Positions 15,818 through 23,203 of a stretch of DNA of 64,000 nucleotides are shown here, piece by piece. The notes below the pieces were generated by a model. The model saw nothing but the letters and a program-made list of their open reading frames with translations, was not told the DNA's origin and made no database searches. The translations under genes and the position numbers were made by a program. This stretch comes from Ureibacillus yapensis. GTDB taxonomy: Bacteria; Bacillota; Bacilli; Bacillales_A; Planococcaceae. The stretch lies in the NCBI RefSeq assembly GCF_003515775.1, contig NZ_QWEI01000006.1:107870-171869 (forward strand), given 5' to 3'. Within the stretch, counting starts at the first letter, position 1. Each line of letters opens with the position of its first letter.

Positions 15818-16694
15818 GTATGAAATCTCAGCTGTTGACCCTCATCCGCGAAAGCGTGTCTCGGTTCTCGGAACAGAAATCAGCTACGTTGATACCAGTG
15901 AGGGAGACCCGATTGTTTTCCTGCATGGCAACCCTACCTCGTCTTATCTTTGGAGAAATGTTATTCCCCATGTTTCGGATATTGGCCGTTGCCTTGCCCC
16001 GGACTTGGTTGGCATGGGGGCATCGGGCCCTGCCCCTGACGGTGGCTACCGTTTCGCTGACCACGTGCGCTACCTTGACGCATGGTTTGATGCGTTGGAC
16101 CTGAATAGGAATGTAACTTTAGTAGTCCATGACTGGGGTGGAGATCTTGGCCACCATTGGGCAAAACGACATCCAGAAAAGGTGAAAGCAATCGTCTACA
16201 TGGAAACGCATGTCCAGCCGATGACACTTGGCGACTTCCCTGAAGTTTTCGCTGCCATACGCTCTACGGAGGGGGAAAAGCTTGTACTGGAAGGGAACCT
16301 CTTCATCGAGAAGGTCCTGCCAATGAGTGTGATGCGTAACCTAACCGAAGAGGAAATGAACGCTTACCGGGCCCCTTACCCAACGCCAGACTCTCGGAAG
16401 CCTACCTTGGAATGGCCTCGCGAATTACCGATTGACGGTTATCCAGCAGATGTGGTGGAGGTCGTAGAGTCTTTCGGAGCATGGCTTGCACAAAGTTCTA
16501 TACCGAAGCTTCTAGTAGTCGGAGATCCTGGAGTGGTGCTGCGTGGTGACGCTCTTGAATTCGCGCGCAGTTGGCCGAATCAACAGGAAGTAACTGTGCG
16601 AGGCAGCCACTTTCTTCAGGAAGACTCTCCCCATGAGATCGGTACTGCCCTACGCAATTTCCTGCTCAATTTGCCCAAAAAACTACGTTCCTAG
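15810..16694 (+). CDS. Haloalkane dehalogenase (DhaA/LinB-like, HLD-II)
   Basis: An alpha/beta-hydrolase of 294 residues expected to hydrolyse carbon-halogen bonds to alcohol plus halide. The whole length tracks the DhaA/LinB pattern: HGNPTSSYLWRNVIPHV (39-55) with halide-binding Asn41, nucleophile Asp108 and halide-binding Trp109 in VVHDWGGDLGHHWAKRHPE, acid Glu132 in YMET, and base His267 in GSHFLQEDSPHEIG. Known enzymes read DWGSALGFHW, so the oxyanion-side residues differ here. The gene is visibly more G+C-rich than its neighbours, suggesting transfer. GGAGGGGG lies upstream, and translation is coupled to the small ORF. Substrate unknown. Confidence 0.9.
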   Translation: MSKYEISAVDPHPRKRVSVLGTEISYVDTSEGDPIVFLHGNPTSSYLWRNVIPHVSDIGRCLAPDLVGMGASGPAPDGGYRFADHVRYLDAWFDALDLNRNVTLVVHDWGGDLGHHWAKRHPEKVKAIVYMETHVQPMTLGDFPEVFAAIRSTEGEKLVLEGNLFIEKVLPMSVMRNLTEEEMNAYRAPYPTPDSRKPTLEWPRELPIDGYPADVVEVVESFGAWLAQSSIPKLLVVGDPGVVLRGDALEFARSWPNQQEVTVRGSHFLQEDSPHEIGTALRNFLLNLPKKLRS

Positions 16695-16824
16695 GATAAA
16701 CAATGATTTACGAAGCAAGAAGATCCAGGCTGCAGAGGCAGACTGGACTCATTACCGTAAACAAAGATGCAAGCAGCCGTAACAATGGCTAAGGATAAGC
16801 TATTTAAAGTATTAAATTTGTATT

Positions 16825-16855
16825 GGCCTCGGATTTTAATTATCCGAGGCCTTTT
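16825..16855 (+). terminator. Terminator after the dehalogenase
   Basis: Perfect stem GGCCTCGGAT / ATCCGAGGCC, 7-nt loop, TTTT. It lies about 130 nt after the stop; I see no gene in 16695-16824. Confidence 0.88.
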
Positions 16856-17002
16856 GGATATCCAACAACTGTACAGATAAAGAGTATAAAAATTTGATAG
16901 CTTCCAGAATCCAGCGTAATTCTAGAATAACAAGGCACTGTTCTGCAAGAATAGGATCACTGGATAATTATTTTAACACTCGATTTCTATGTACATAAAA
17001 AA

Positions 17003-17072
17003 GAAGATGAACCCTCCATGAGAGTCATCTTCTTTCCGTTTGAAAGGGCATTTGCCAACAGCCCTTGTTTTT
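17003..17072. terminator. Two hairpins ending convergent transcripts
   Basis: GAAGATGA (17003-17010) / TCATCTTC (17025-17032) has an A-run on its left, so it terminates the minus-strand lipoprotein gene. AAGGGC (17044-17049) / GCCCTT (17061-17066) is followed by a T-run on the plus strand and would stop read-through from the left. Confidence 0.8.
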
Positions 17073-17084
17073 TGTGTAGTACTT

Positions 17085-17849
17085 TTAGATCTTAATCTCA
17101 ATCTTCGCATTTTTCTTTAGCTCTTCAACCTGCTGAGCGAGAACTTCTTGCTGTTTTTGCTGCTGAAGACTTTGTTCGATTTGCGGTTTCATATCTTCTA
17201 GCTTTGGAACTTCTTGTCCAGCACTCTTTCCTTGTTCCGCGAATTGGTCATATGTTTTTTGAATTTCTTCATCTGTTACTTTGCCACCCGGCACTTCTTT
17301 TTCCACGTACTGTTGAAGCTTAATGCCGTCAGCTATTTGCGTTTCAAGTGTTTTCATATCCAATCCGGTAGTTTTAAGAAAGTCTTCGAACTCTTTTTCT
17401 GTTTTAAACTGTTTTTTTATTTGGTCCAGCTGCTTGTTAATTTCTTCCTCCGAAGCTTTATAGCTTTTTTTATCTGCCTCTTGAAGAAGAAGGGTTTGAC
17501 CGACTAAGCTGTCGATCGTTTGGTTTTTCACTTGCTCCGCACCTTCCTTGGAAGTCGGATCTTGTCCCATTTGCTGTATTAGCCCCTGTGTAGATGCTAA
17601 AACGATATTATAGTCTTTTCCTAAAATTTCCTCATCATTCACGACGGCAACAGTTTTCTCTTCATCAACTTGCTGTTCTTCCAATTTCTTTTGCATTTCT
17701 TCCATTTGCTTTTGCTGTTCCTTTTGATCGTTTACTGCTGTTTCTGCTTGATCATCAGTTTTAGTTTCCTTACTTTCCTCATTTCCTCCGCATGCTGCTA
17801 AAACAACGGCCATTAGACCGGTTAATAATGTATACATCAATTTTTTCAT
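17085..17849 (-). CDS. SurA_N-type (PrsA-like) lipoprotein
   Basis: A 254-residue lipoprotein. The signal ends in lipobox LAAC (Cys20), followed by GGNEESKE. Residues about 35-60 are a Gln/Glu/Lys coiled coil. A SurA N-terminal chaperone domain spans about 65-215 (TVAVVNDEEILGKDYN, DSLVGQTLLLQEADKKSY, EEEINKQLDQIKKQFKTEKE). The PPIase (parvulin) domain of true PrsA is absent, so it is more likely a holdase-type chaperone outside the membrane than an isomerase. AAGGAAGG lies 9 nt upstream of ATG 17849. Transcribed divergently from the PBP gene. Confidence 0.88.
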   Translation of the reverse strand: MKKLMYTLLTGLMAVVLAACGGNEESKETKTDDQAETAVNDQKEQQKQMEEMQKKLEEQQVDEEKTVAVVNDEEILGKDYNIVLASTQGLIQQMGQDPTSKEGAEQVKNQTIDSLVGQTLLLQEADKKSYKASEEEINKQLDQIKKQFKTEKEFEDFLKTTGLDMKTLETQIADGIKLQQYVEKEVPGGKVTDEEIQKTYDQFAEQGKSAGQEVPKLEDMKPQIEQSLQQQKQQEVLAQQVEELKKNAKIEIKI

Positions 17850-18082
17850 AAACTCGACTTCCTTCCTTAAGCTAGAAGTATAATTTTCTCTTAAAAAATC
17901 ATCTTGTGCGCATTATAAAGTTAATTCTGCGAAAAAGAAACCATATGCGCCCTTTTTTAATTTTTATAACAAGATTGAAACATTTGATAATAATAATGGA
18001 TGCTTGAAACAAATGAGAAAATACAGAAAAAAATAGCTAAAAATACGAAAAGAGAAGAAAGTAGCAGATTACAAATTCCCTA

Positions 18083-18110
18083 TTGACTATGTATATTTGA
18101 TAACTAACAA
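18083..18110 (+). promoter_or_regulatory. Possible promoter of the PBP gene
   Basis: TTGACT (18083-18088) with a 16-nt spacer to TAACAA (18105-18110). The -35 is good and the -10 is poor. No other feature was seen in the 318-nt region 17850-18167. Confidence 0.4.
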
Positions 18111-18167
18111 TAACATTTATGCAGAAGCTAAGTTATAAAGATTGTCATACTAGAAGGTGGAACAAAC

Positions 18168-20354
18168 GTGAGAAGAATGGAAAGAAGGCAGCACCGAAAA
18201 TCAAACGGGCGAATATGGAGTAAGTTCAAAGATAAAAAAATGATGATAAAAATTTTAGCGGCAGGTTCAGTATTTGTTTTATGCTGCTTACTCATATTTA
18301 ATATTTTAGTTTGGACAAGCGATGTTAGTAAATTGGAAGAACCGACTCCGCTGCCGACGATTATTTATGATCAAAATGGAGATGTAGCCAGTAAGATAGA
18401 GGCTTCCAATATTGAAGGAGTTAGCATAAAGCAAATTCCCGAACATTTTATTCATGCTGTAATTGCAACAGAAGATCAGAGGTTTTACAAGCACGAGGGA
18501 ATTAATTTTATTGCAATCGTTCGGGCATTGACTCAAAACATGATAAGCGGGGAAATTGTGGCAGGAGGAAGCACAATCACACAGCAGTTGGCTAAAAATG
18601 TTTTTTTAACACAAGAACGTACATATACGAGAAAGTTTAAAGAACTCATTTTGACGAAAAAAATTGAACAAACCTACTCCAAAGAAGAAATTATGGAACG
18701 GTACTTAAACCAGATTTATTTTGGAGAAGGAGCATGGGGCATCCAACGTGCGTCACAAACATACTTTGGCAAGGATGTTAGTGAACTGACTTTAGGGGAG
18801 TCTGCTATGCTGGCGGGATTGATTAAGGCACCATCCAACTTGTCGCCATTTAAAGATATGAATAAATCGGTTGAACGGAGAGATCTGGTTCTATCATTAA
18901 TGGAAAAGGAAGGTTACATTAGTCAAAGTGATGCCGAAAAGGCAAAAGAGCAGCCAATCGTCTTGGAGGGCAAGAAGATTGATGATTATAAAGGCAAATA
19001 TCCTTATTATGTTGACCATATTATTGAGGAGGCTATAAATAAATATGGTTTGACAGAGAATGAGGTTCTTTCGGGTGGGCTTCATATTTATACAGAATTG
19101 AATCCTGCCATACAAAACACTGTTGAACAGGTGTATAGGGATGCAGAGATGTTTCCTGAAGGGCAACCTGACCAGCTGATTCAAAGCAGTGCAATCTTTA
19201 TCAACCCTTCAACCGGCGGAATCAACGCACTTGTTGGAGGGAGAGGGGAACATACGTATAGAGGATTCAATCGTGCCACTCAACTGAAACGACAGCCTGC
19301 GTCTACAATGAAACCATTGGCGGTATATACTCCTGCTTTGGAGCAGGGGTACGAAGTTTACGATCGGTTACAAGATTCACCTATTAATTTTGACGGATAT
19401 CAGCCAATGAACTATGACAAACAATTCCGTGGAGAAGTGACCATGTATGAAGCGTTGATCCATTCCTATAACGTCCCTGCGGTATGGTTGCTGCAAAGAA
19501 TGGGATTAAAATATGGCACGAATGCAGTGGAGCGTTTCGGCATTAAATTAAAGGAAGAGGATTATAATCTAGGTTTGGCACTTGGTGGGTTGAATGAAGG
19601 GGTATCGCCTTTGTTGATGGCTCAAGCGTTCTCCACATTCCCCAATAATGGTGAAATGGTAGAGGCACACTCGATTCAAAAAATAGAAGATGCAGATGGC
19701 GAGATTATTGCAAAATGGCATCATAATGCTACAAGAGTCACGGATCCCTTAGTGGCCCAGAAGATAACTTATATGCTCAAAGGGGTTGTTGAAGAAGGTT
19801 CGGGAATGAATGCTAGAGTGGGGGGCTGGGAAGTGGCCGGTAAAACGGGAACAACACAGCTTCCCTTTGCGAATACAGGAGGAGCAAAGGATCATTGGTT
19901 TGTCGGATATACGCCCCAGATTGTTGGGGCAGTTTGGATGGGATACGATAAAACGGATGAAAATCATTATATATTGGAACCCAACAACACTACCGTCACA
20001 AATATATTTAAAGAAATTTTCTCCCAGTCTATGACAGAGTTTTCCCAAAAGGAATTCGACTTATCATTACTAAGCAAACAGCTAAAAGAACAGGGGGAGA
20101 AAGAGAAAGTACAGAAAGCAAGACAAGAAGTAGAGAAGAAGGAAGCAGAGAAAGAGAAGAAGGATAAAGATAAAGATAAAGAGAAGAAAGAGAAAGAGAA
20201 AGAGAAGGAGAAGAAAGAAAAAGAGAAAGAAAAAGAGAAAGAGAAAGAGAAAGAGAAAGAGAAAGAGAAGAAAGAGAAAGAAAAGGAAAAGAAAGAAAAA
20301 GAAAAAGAGAAGAAAGAAAAAGAAAAAGAGAAGAAAGAAAAAGAAAAAGAGTAA
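18168..20354 (+). CDS. Class A penicillin-binding protein with Lys/Glu-rich tail
   Basis: A 728-residue bifunctional peptidoglycan synthase. A basic cytoplasmic N-terminus and one membrane anchor (about 30-49) precede a GT51 glycosyltransferase domain: EDQRFYKHEG with catalytic Glu102, GGSTITQQLAKN and RKFKELILTKKIEQ. The transpeptidase domain has S379-T-M-K382 (SxxK), S433-Y-N435 (SxN) and K559-T-G561 (KTG). From residue about 644 to the end the protein is almost only Lys and Glu, an extracytoplasmic highly charged tail. GTG start with AAGGTGG upstream. Gene ends before a bidirectional terminator. The domains resemble PBP1-type proteins of Bacillus. Confidence 0.95.
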   Translation: MRRMERRQHRKSNGRIWSKFKDKKMMIKILAAGSVFVLCCLLIFNILVWTSDVSKLEEPTPLPTIIYDQNGDVASKIEASNIEGVSIKQIPEHFIHAVIATEDQRFYKHEGINFIAIVRALTQNMISGEIVAGGSTITQQLAKNVFLTQERTYTRKFKELILTKKIEQTYSKEEIMERYLNQIYFGEGAWGIQRASQTYFGKDVSELTLGESAMLAGLIKAPSNLSPFKDMNKSVERRDLVLSLMEKEGYISQSDAEKAKEQPIVLEGKKIDDYKGKYPYYVDHIIEEAINKYGLTENEVLSGGLHIYTELNPAIQNTVEQVYRDAEMFPEGQPDQLIQSSAIFINPSTGGINALVGGRGEHTYRGFNRATQLKRQPASTMKPLAVYTPALEQGYEVYDRLQDSPINFDGYQPMNYDKQFRGEVTMYEALIHSYNVPAVWLLQRMGLKYGTNAVERFGIKLKEEDYNLGLALGGLNEGVSPLLMAQAFSTFPNNGEMVEAHSIQKIEDADGEIIAKWHHNATRVTDPLVAQKITYMLKGVVEEGSGMNARVGGWEVAGKTGTTQLPFANTGGAKDHWFVGYTPQIVGAVWMGYDKTDENHYILEPNNTTVTNIFKEIFSQSMTEFSQKEFDLSLLSKQLKEQGEKEKVQKARQEVEKKEAEKEKKDKDKDKEKKEKEKEKEKKEKEKEKEKEKEKEKEKEKKEKEKEKKEKEKEKKEKEKEKKEKEKE
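20140..20352 (+). repeat. Purine-only Lys/Glu codon repeat
   Basis: About 210 nt built from AAAGAGAAAGAGAAG-type units encode the PBP tail. The 3- and 6-nt period in AAA/AAG/GAG/GAA codons makes it prone to slipped-strand length change in frame. Its complement generates long Phe/Ser/Leu-rich open frames that are artefacts. Confidence 0.9.
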
Positions 20355-20393
20355 TTTGAGAGTGGCCTCGGGGATAAACATTTAGAACACGAC

Positions 20394-20422
20394 AACCCTG
20401 ATTGACTTAGTCAATCAGGGTT
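20394..20422. terminator. Bidirectional terminator between PBP and Ohr genes
   Basis: Perfect palindrome with arms AACCCTGATTGAC / GTCAATCAGGGTT and a 3-nt loop, T-rich on the plus side and A-containing on the minus side, exactly between convergent stops. Confidence 0.88.
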
Positions 20423-20429
20423 TTGCCAA

Positions 20430-20861
20430 TTAAGAGCCTACTGAATGAACATCTATGCTAAAATCCATATTCGTTCTTTTATCATCCGAGTACGGCCAGA
20501 TGCGATTTGCTTTCTCCACAAGTTGTTGTAGCTGCTCTTGGTCAATATTATAACCTTTCACCTGCAAGTCAACTGCCAGTTGATAGCCATCTTCTTCATC
20601 TTTCAATAAACTGACATTAACAGTAACCTCGGATTCAAACTCGACTTGCGCTTGATCGGCTGCAATTTGCAAAGCGCTATCAAAGCAAGACGCATACGCT
20701 GCAGCAAATAATTGTTCTGGGTTTGTAGCTTCGTACGAGTCCTCATCCTTTTGACTTCCTGGTAGAACGGTTTCCATGTCAATAGTGTGGTCTTCGGATT
20801 GTACTTTGCCTTCTATGCCCCCAAAAGCGGTTGCACTGGAAGTGTATAAAACTTCTGACAT
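20430..20861 (-). CDS. Ohr/OsmC-family protein lacking second catalytic Cys
   Basis: A 143-residue OsmC-fold protein closest to Ohr organic hydroperoxide reductases. The peroxidatic cysteine is in NPEQLFAAAYASCFDSAL (Cys59), as in Ohr. The second, resolving cysteine, which in Ohr sits in a CPYS block, is replaced: the sequence reads IWPYSDDKR with Trp122. Classical Ohr uses both thiols with lipoamide, so this protein is either a one-Cys variant or has another role. Arg conservation elsewhere was not checked. It stands alone and converges on the PBP gene. No OhrR-type regulator gene is adjacent. Confidence 0.88.
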   Translation of the reverse strand: MSEVLYTSSATAFGGIEGKVQSEDHTIDMETVLPGSQKDEDSYEATNPEQLFAAAYASCFDSALQIAADQAQVEFESEVTVNVSLLKDEEDGYQLAVDLQVKGYNIDQEQLQQLVEKANRIWPYSDDKRTNMDFSIDVHSVGS

Positions 20862-21009
20862 CCCTCTTCATCTCCTTCAATGGATTATGGTAACCTTCAT
20901 TAATTTTTCCATTCCGGACATTTTTATGTGTGAAATTTAAAAGGCTGCAGATTGTTTTGAGCAAAGCGGTCTTTCAAAAAAATTTGATTGAATCGGTGAG
21001 CGCTGCTAA

Positions 21010-21345
21010 AAATAAAGAAGTGTCTAAAGCTGCATTTTCGATGAGCAGAGCTGAAAATCCACAATTAGAAGTGCTCTAATGCGGTAATTTCAATAAGCAA
21101 GGCTGAAAATACTCAATTAGAGGTACTCTAAAGCAGTATTTCCAATGAGCAACGCGAAAAATACTCAATTAGAAGTGCACTAAAGCAGTATTTTCAATGA
21201 GCAGGGCTGAAAATACTCAATTAGAAGTGCTCTAAAGCAGTATTTTCAAAAAGCGACGTGAGAAATACTCAATTATAAACGCTCTAAAGCAATATTCTCA
21301 ATAAGCAGGGCTAAAATGCGGAAAATGAAATCCTCTAAAAGTAGA
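21010..21345. repeat. Second 52-bp-period tandem repeat, about six copies
   Basis: The anchor CAATTA(G) recurs at 21062, 21114, 21166, 21218 and 21270, again exactly 52 nt apart, with partial copies on both sides. A typical unit contains GAAAATACTC, AATTAGAAGT, GCTCTAAAGC, AGTATTTTCA and ATGAGCAGGG. The sequence differs from the array at 8606-8866, but both share a GCTCT-AAAG block and an ATGA block. Non-coding; fills most of 20862-21503. Confidence 0.93.
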
Positions 21346-21503
21346 TTTTTCAAATAATGTCTCCTTCATACAGGAGAAGAAGGGGAAATGGTTGTTTTCA
21401 TGATAATTCCACAAACAAAAACGCAAGAATGCCGATAACATTCCTGCGTAATTTTGAAATCTAAGCTTGGCCACCACAGACACCTAGCAATAAAGCCAAA
21501 CGT

Positions 21504-22472
21504 TTATTTCAAGCCATATGGTTGAAGGCCTGTTTTATTCACTTTAATACGCCAAACTGTATTCTTGGAAGATTCGGTTACGTAAAGATGGCCATCGTGG
21601 AATGCGAGATTTGTTACAAATGTCCCTGCATCTTCAGGCAATCGGATGTTGCCCACTTTAAAGCCGCTTTTATCCACCACGACCACTTCGCCCGCTTGGA
21701 AATGAGCGACATAGAGGTTGCCCTCCGAATCTACGGTTAACCCATCTGGACCAATTCCTCCTTCAAAACGCGCAAACACAAACGGGGTTTCCGGTGATTT
21801 CTCCGCAGTCATCGAAGGAACGGAAAGAATTTGGTTTTTATCAAATTCGGAAATATAAACCCGCTGGCCATCTGCAGAAATGGCGATTCCATTTGGATAG
21901 GCGATGTTTTCCGAGAACAGGACTGCTTCCGAGCTGTTCGGAGGCAAGTAGAAGACGCGTCCGGTTGGGTGGGTAGCGCTTGATCCCATTGGCTCAGTAA
22001 AATATAAGCCGCCTTTATCATCAAAGACCAGATCATTTAACCCGTTAAAAGGCTTTCCATTATAAGAATTAACAATGATTTTGCGTTTGCCGGTTGCAGG
22101 ATTGTAAGCGTAAAGCTCGCCCATCCCATCCGTCACAAACAAACGGCCATCCTGATGAAACTTCGCGCCAATCGGCATTTTATATGTTTCTCCAACGCGA
22201 ACGGCTTTCTCGTCTTTCACCTTTAAAATTTCCCCAGTAGGCGGGCTCACCATCCAAATATCGCCTTTGCGGTCAAAATTGATGCCTTCCATAAATCCGC
22301 TGCCTGTTGTGATTTTTTCCCACTTACTATCCGGAGAAATGATTTCAGTTATCGAATGTCTTTCTCCTTTAGGGACCGGTTTTGTTTCGTACAACGCTTT
22401 AGCGCCCGCAAAGGACGCAGTAATAGCGAAAAGAATGATAAGCAATGTGCTGACAAAAGTACTTTTTTTCAA
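21504..22472 (-). CDS. Exported SMP-30/gluconolactonase-like beta-propeller
   Basis: A 322-residue protein with an N-terminal signal/anchor (STFVSTLLIILFAITASFAG) followed by a six-bladed-propeller SMP-30/Gluconolactonase domain: FMEGINFDRKGDIWMVSP, LFVTDGMGELYAYNP, NGLNDLVFDDKGGLYFTEP (with the metal-ligand Asn and Asp), YPNGIAISADGQRVYISE and GPDGLTVDSEGNLYVAHF. The real start is TTG 22472, with AAGGAGG about 10 nt upstream; an upstream ATG frame would place 38 residues before the signal. Such proteins hydrolyse lactones or related esters. The actual substrate is unknown. Monocistronic. Confidence 0.87.
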   Translation of the reverse strand: MKKSTFVSTLLIILFAITASFAGAKALYETKPVPKGERHSITEIISPDSKWEKITTGSGFMEGINFDRKGDIWMVSPPTGEILKVKDEKAVRVGETYKMPIGAKFHQDGRLFVTDGMGELYAYNPATGKRKIIVNSYNGKPFNGLNDLVFDDKGGLYFTEPMGSSATHPTGRVFYLPPNSSEAVLFSENIAYPNGIAISADGQRVYISEFDKNQILSVPSMTAEKSPETPFVFARFEGGIGPDGLTVDSEGNLYVAHFQAGEVVVVDKSGFKVGNIRLPEDAGTFVTNLAFHDGHLYVTESSKNTVWRIKVNKTGLQPYGLK

Positions 22473-22792
22473 CTCAAAAAAACCTCCTTCATTATCTTGG
22501 AAATTTTCTATAGTTAATCTATGAGGCTGAAAAGTGAATCTCTTATCATATAAGCGCTTATATAACTTATATCGTATCATGGCCACTTCCTCCGAACTAC
22601 CGAAAAAAAAGCCTTAGAATCCATCGTAATAAGTAAACTTTTTCTCTTTTTTGCCAAACACTACTTTTGGTATGATGAAAGATTGAAACACCCATCTGAA
22701 AAGGTTGTTTAATTTGCGGGGCAGCGGAAGAATTCGTTAAGATAAGGAAAAGAGTATTTTTTTGTCCAGGGGCAGCAAGAGGAGGTACATCA

Positions 22793-22999
22793 TTGAAAAA
22801 TTGGGGTTTATTGTTGATGTTTATCGGCATCGTATTAATTGCGATTTTTACGCTTACAGGCTTAGAGCTATCTTTTACGGCATGGCTGATTGGCTTCTTA
22901 TTCAGTCTTGTGGTTTCGGGTGCAGGCATCGTGCTGTTGATCATTTATTTGGCAAAAGCGATTAAAGCGGAAAAACAACTTAAGAATGATGGAAAATAA
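22793..22999 (+). CDS. Small membrane protein with two TM segments
   Basis: A 68-residue protein consisting of two hydrophobic helices (WGLLLMFIGIVLIAIFTL, about 4-21; WLIGFLFSLVVSGAGIVLLI, about 31-50) and a basic tail. Starts at TTG 22793 with AGGAGGT 6 nt upstream. Followed by a terminator. Function unknown. Confidence 0.75.
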   Translation: MKNWGLLLMFIGIVLIAIFTLTGLELSFTAWLIGFLFSLVVSGAGIVLLIIYLAKAIKAEKQLKNDGK

Positions 23000-23012
23000 G
23001 AATTTCCAAGGA

Positions 23013-23048
23013 GGATTGATCTTTAAAAGCAAAGATCAATCTTTTTTT
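23013..23048 (+). terminator. Terminator after small membrane protein gene
   Basis: GATTGATCTTT / AAAGATCAATC perfect stem with a T7 tract. Confidence 0.92.
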
Positions 23049-23089
23049 GAGGGTCAATGTTAACAAAAAGTATTTTATTTTTACAAAAC

Positions 23090-23170
23090 TTAATAAATTC
23101 TTACCATTTTTTTAAAACATTCATAAAACTGATTTAATAAACTGATAAGTAACCTCTAAGATATATACAT
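23090..23170 (+). promoter_or_regulatory. PhoP-box-like direct repeats and -10
   Basis: Six hexamers at an exact 11-nt period: TTAATA 23090, TTACCA 23101, TTAAAA 23112, ATAAAA 23123, TTAATA 23134, ATAAGT 23145, with TTAACA further out at 23060. Bacillus PhoP binds TTAACA-like hexamers separated by 5 nt, upstream of a -10 with no -35. TATACA (23164) would be the -10. This predicts phosphate-starvation induction of the phosphatase gene. Confidence 0.72.
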
Positions 23171-23203
23171 AGTTTAAAAATAGAAGAATGGAGTGTTACG
23201 AAA

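Noticed and set aside
19967-20395. Phe/Ser/Leu-rich minus-strand frames opposite the PBP tail
   Set aside because: They are the complement of the Lys/Glu repeat and have no ribosome-binding site or domain.
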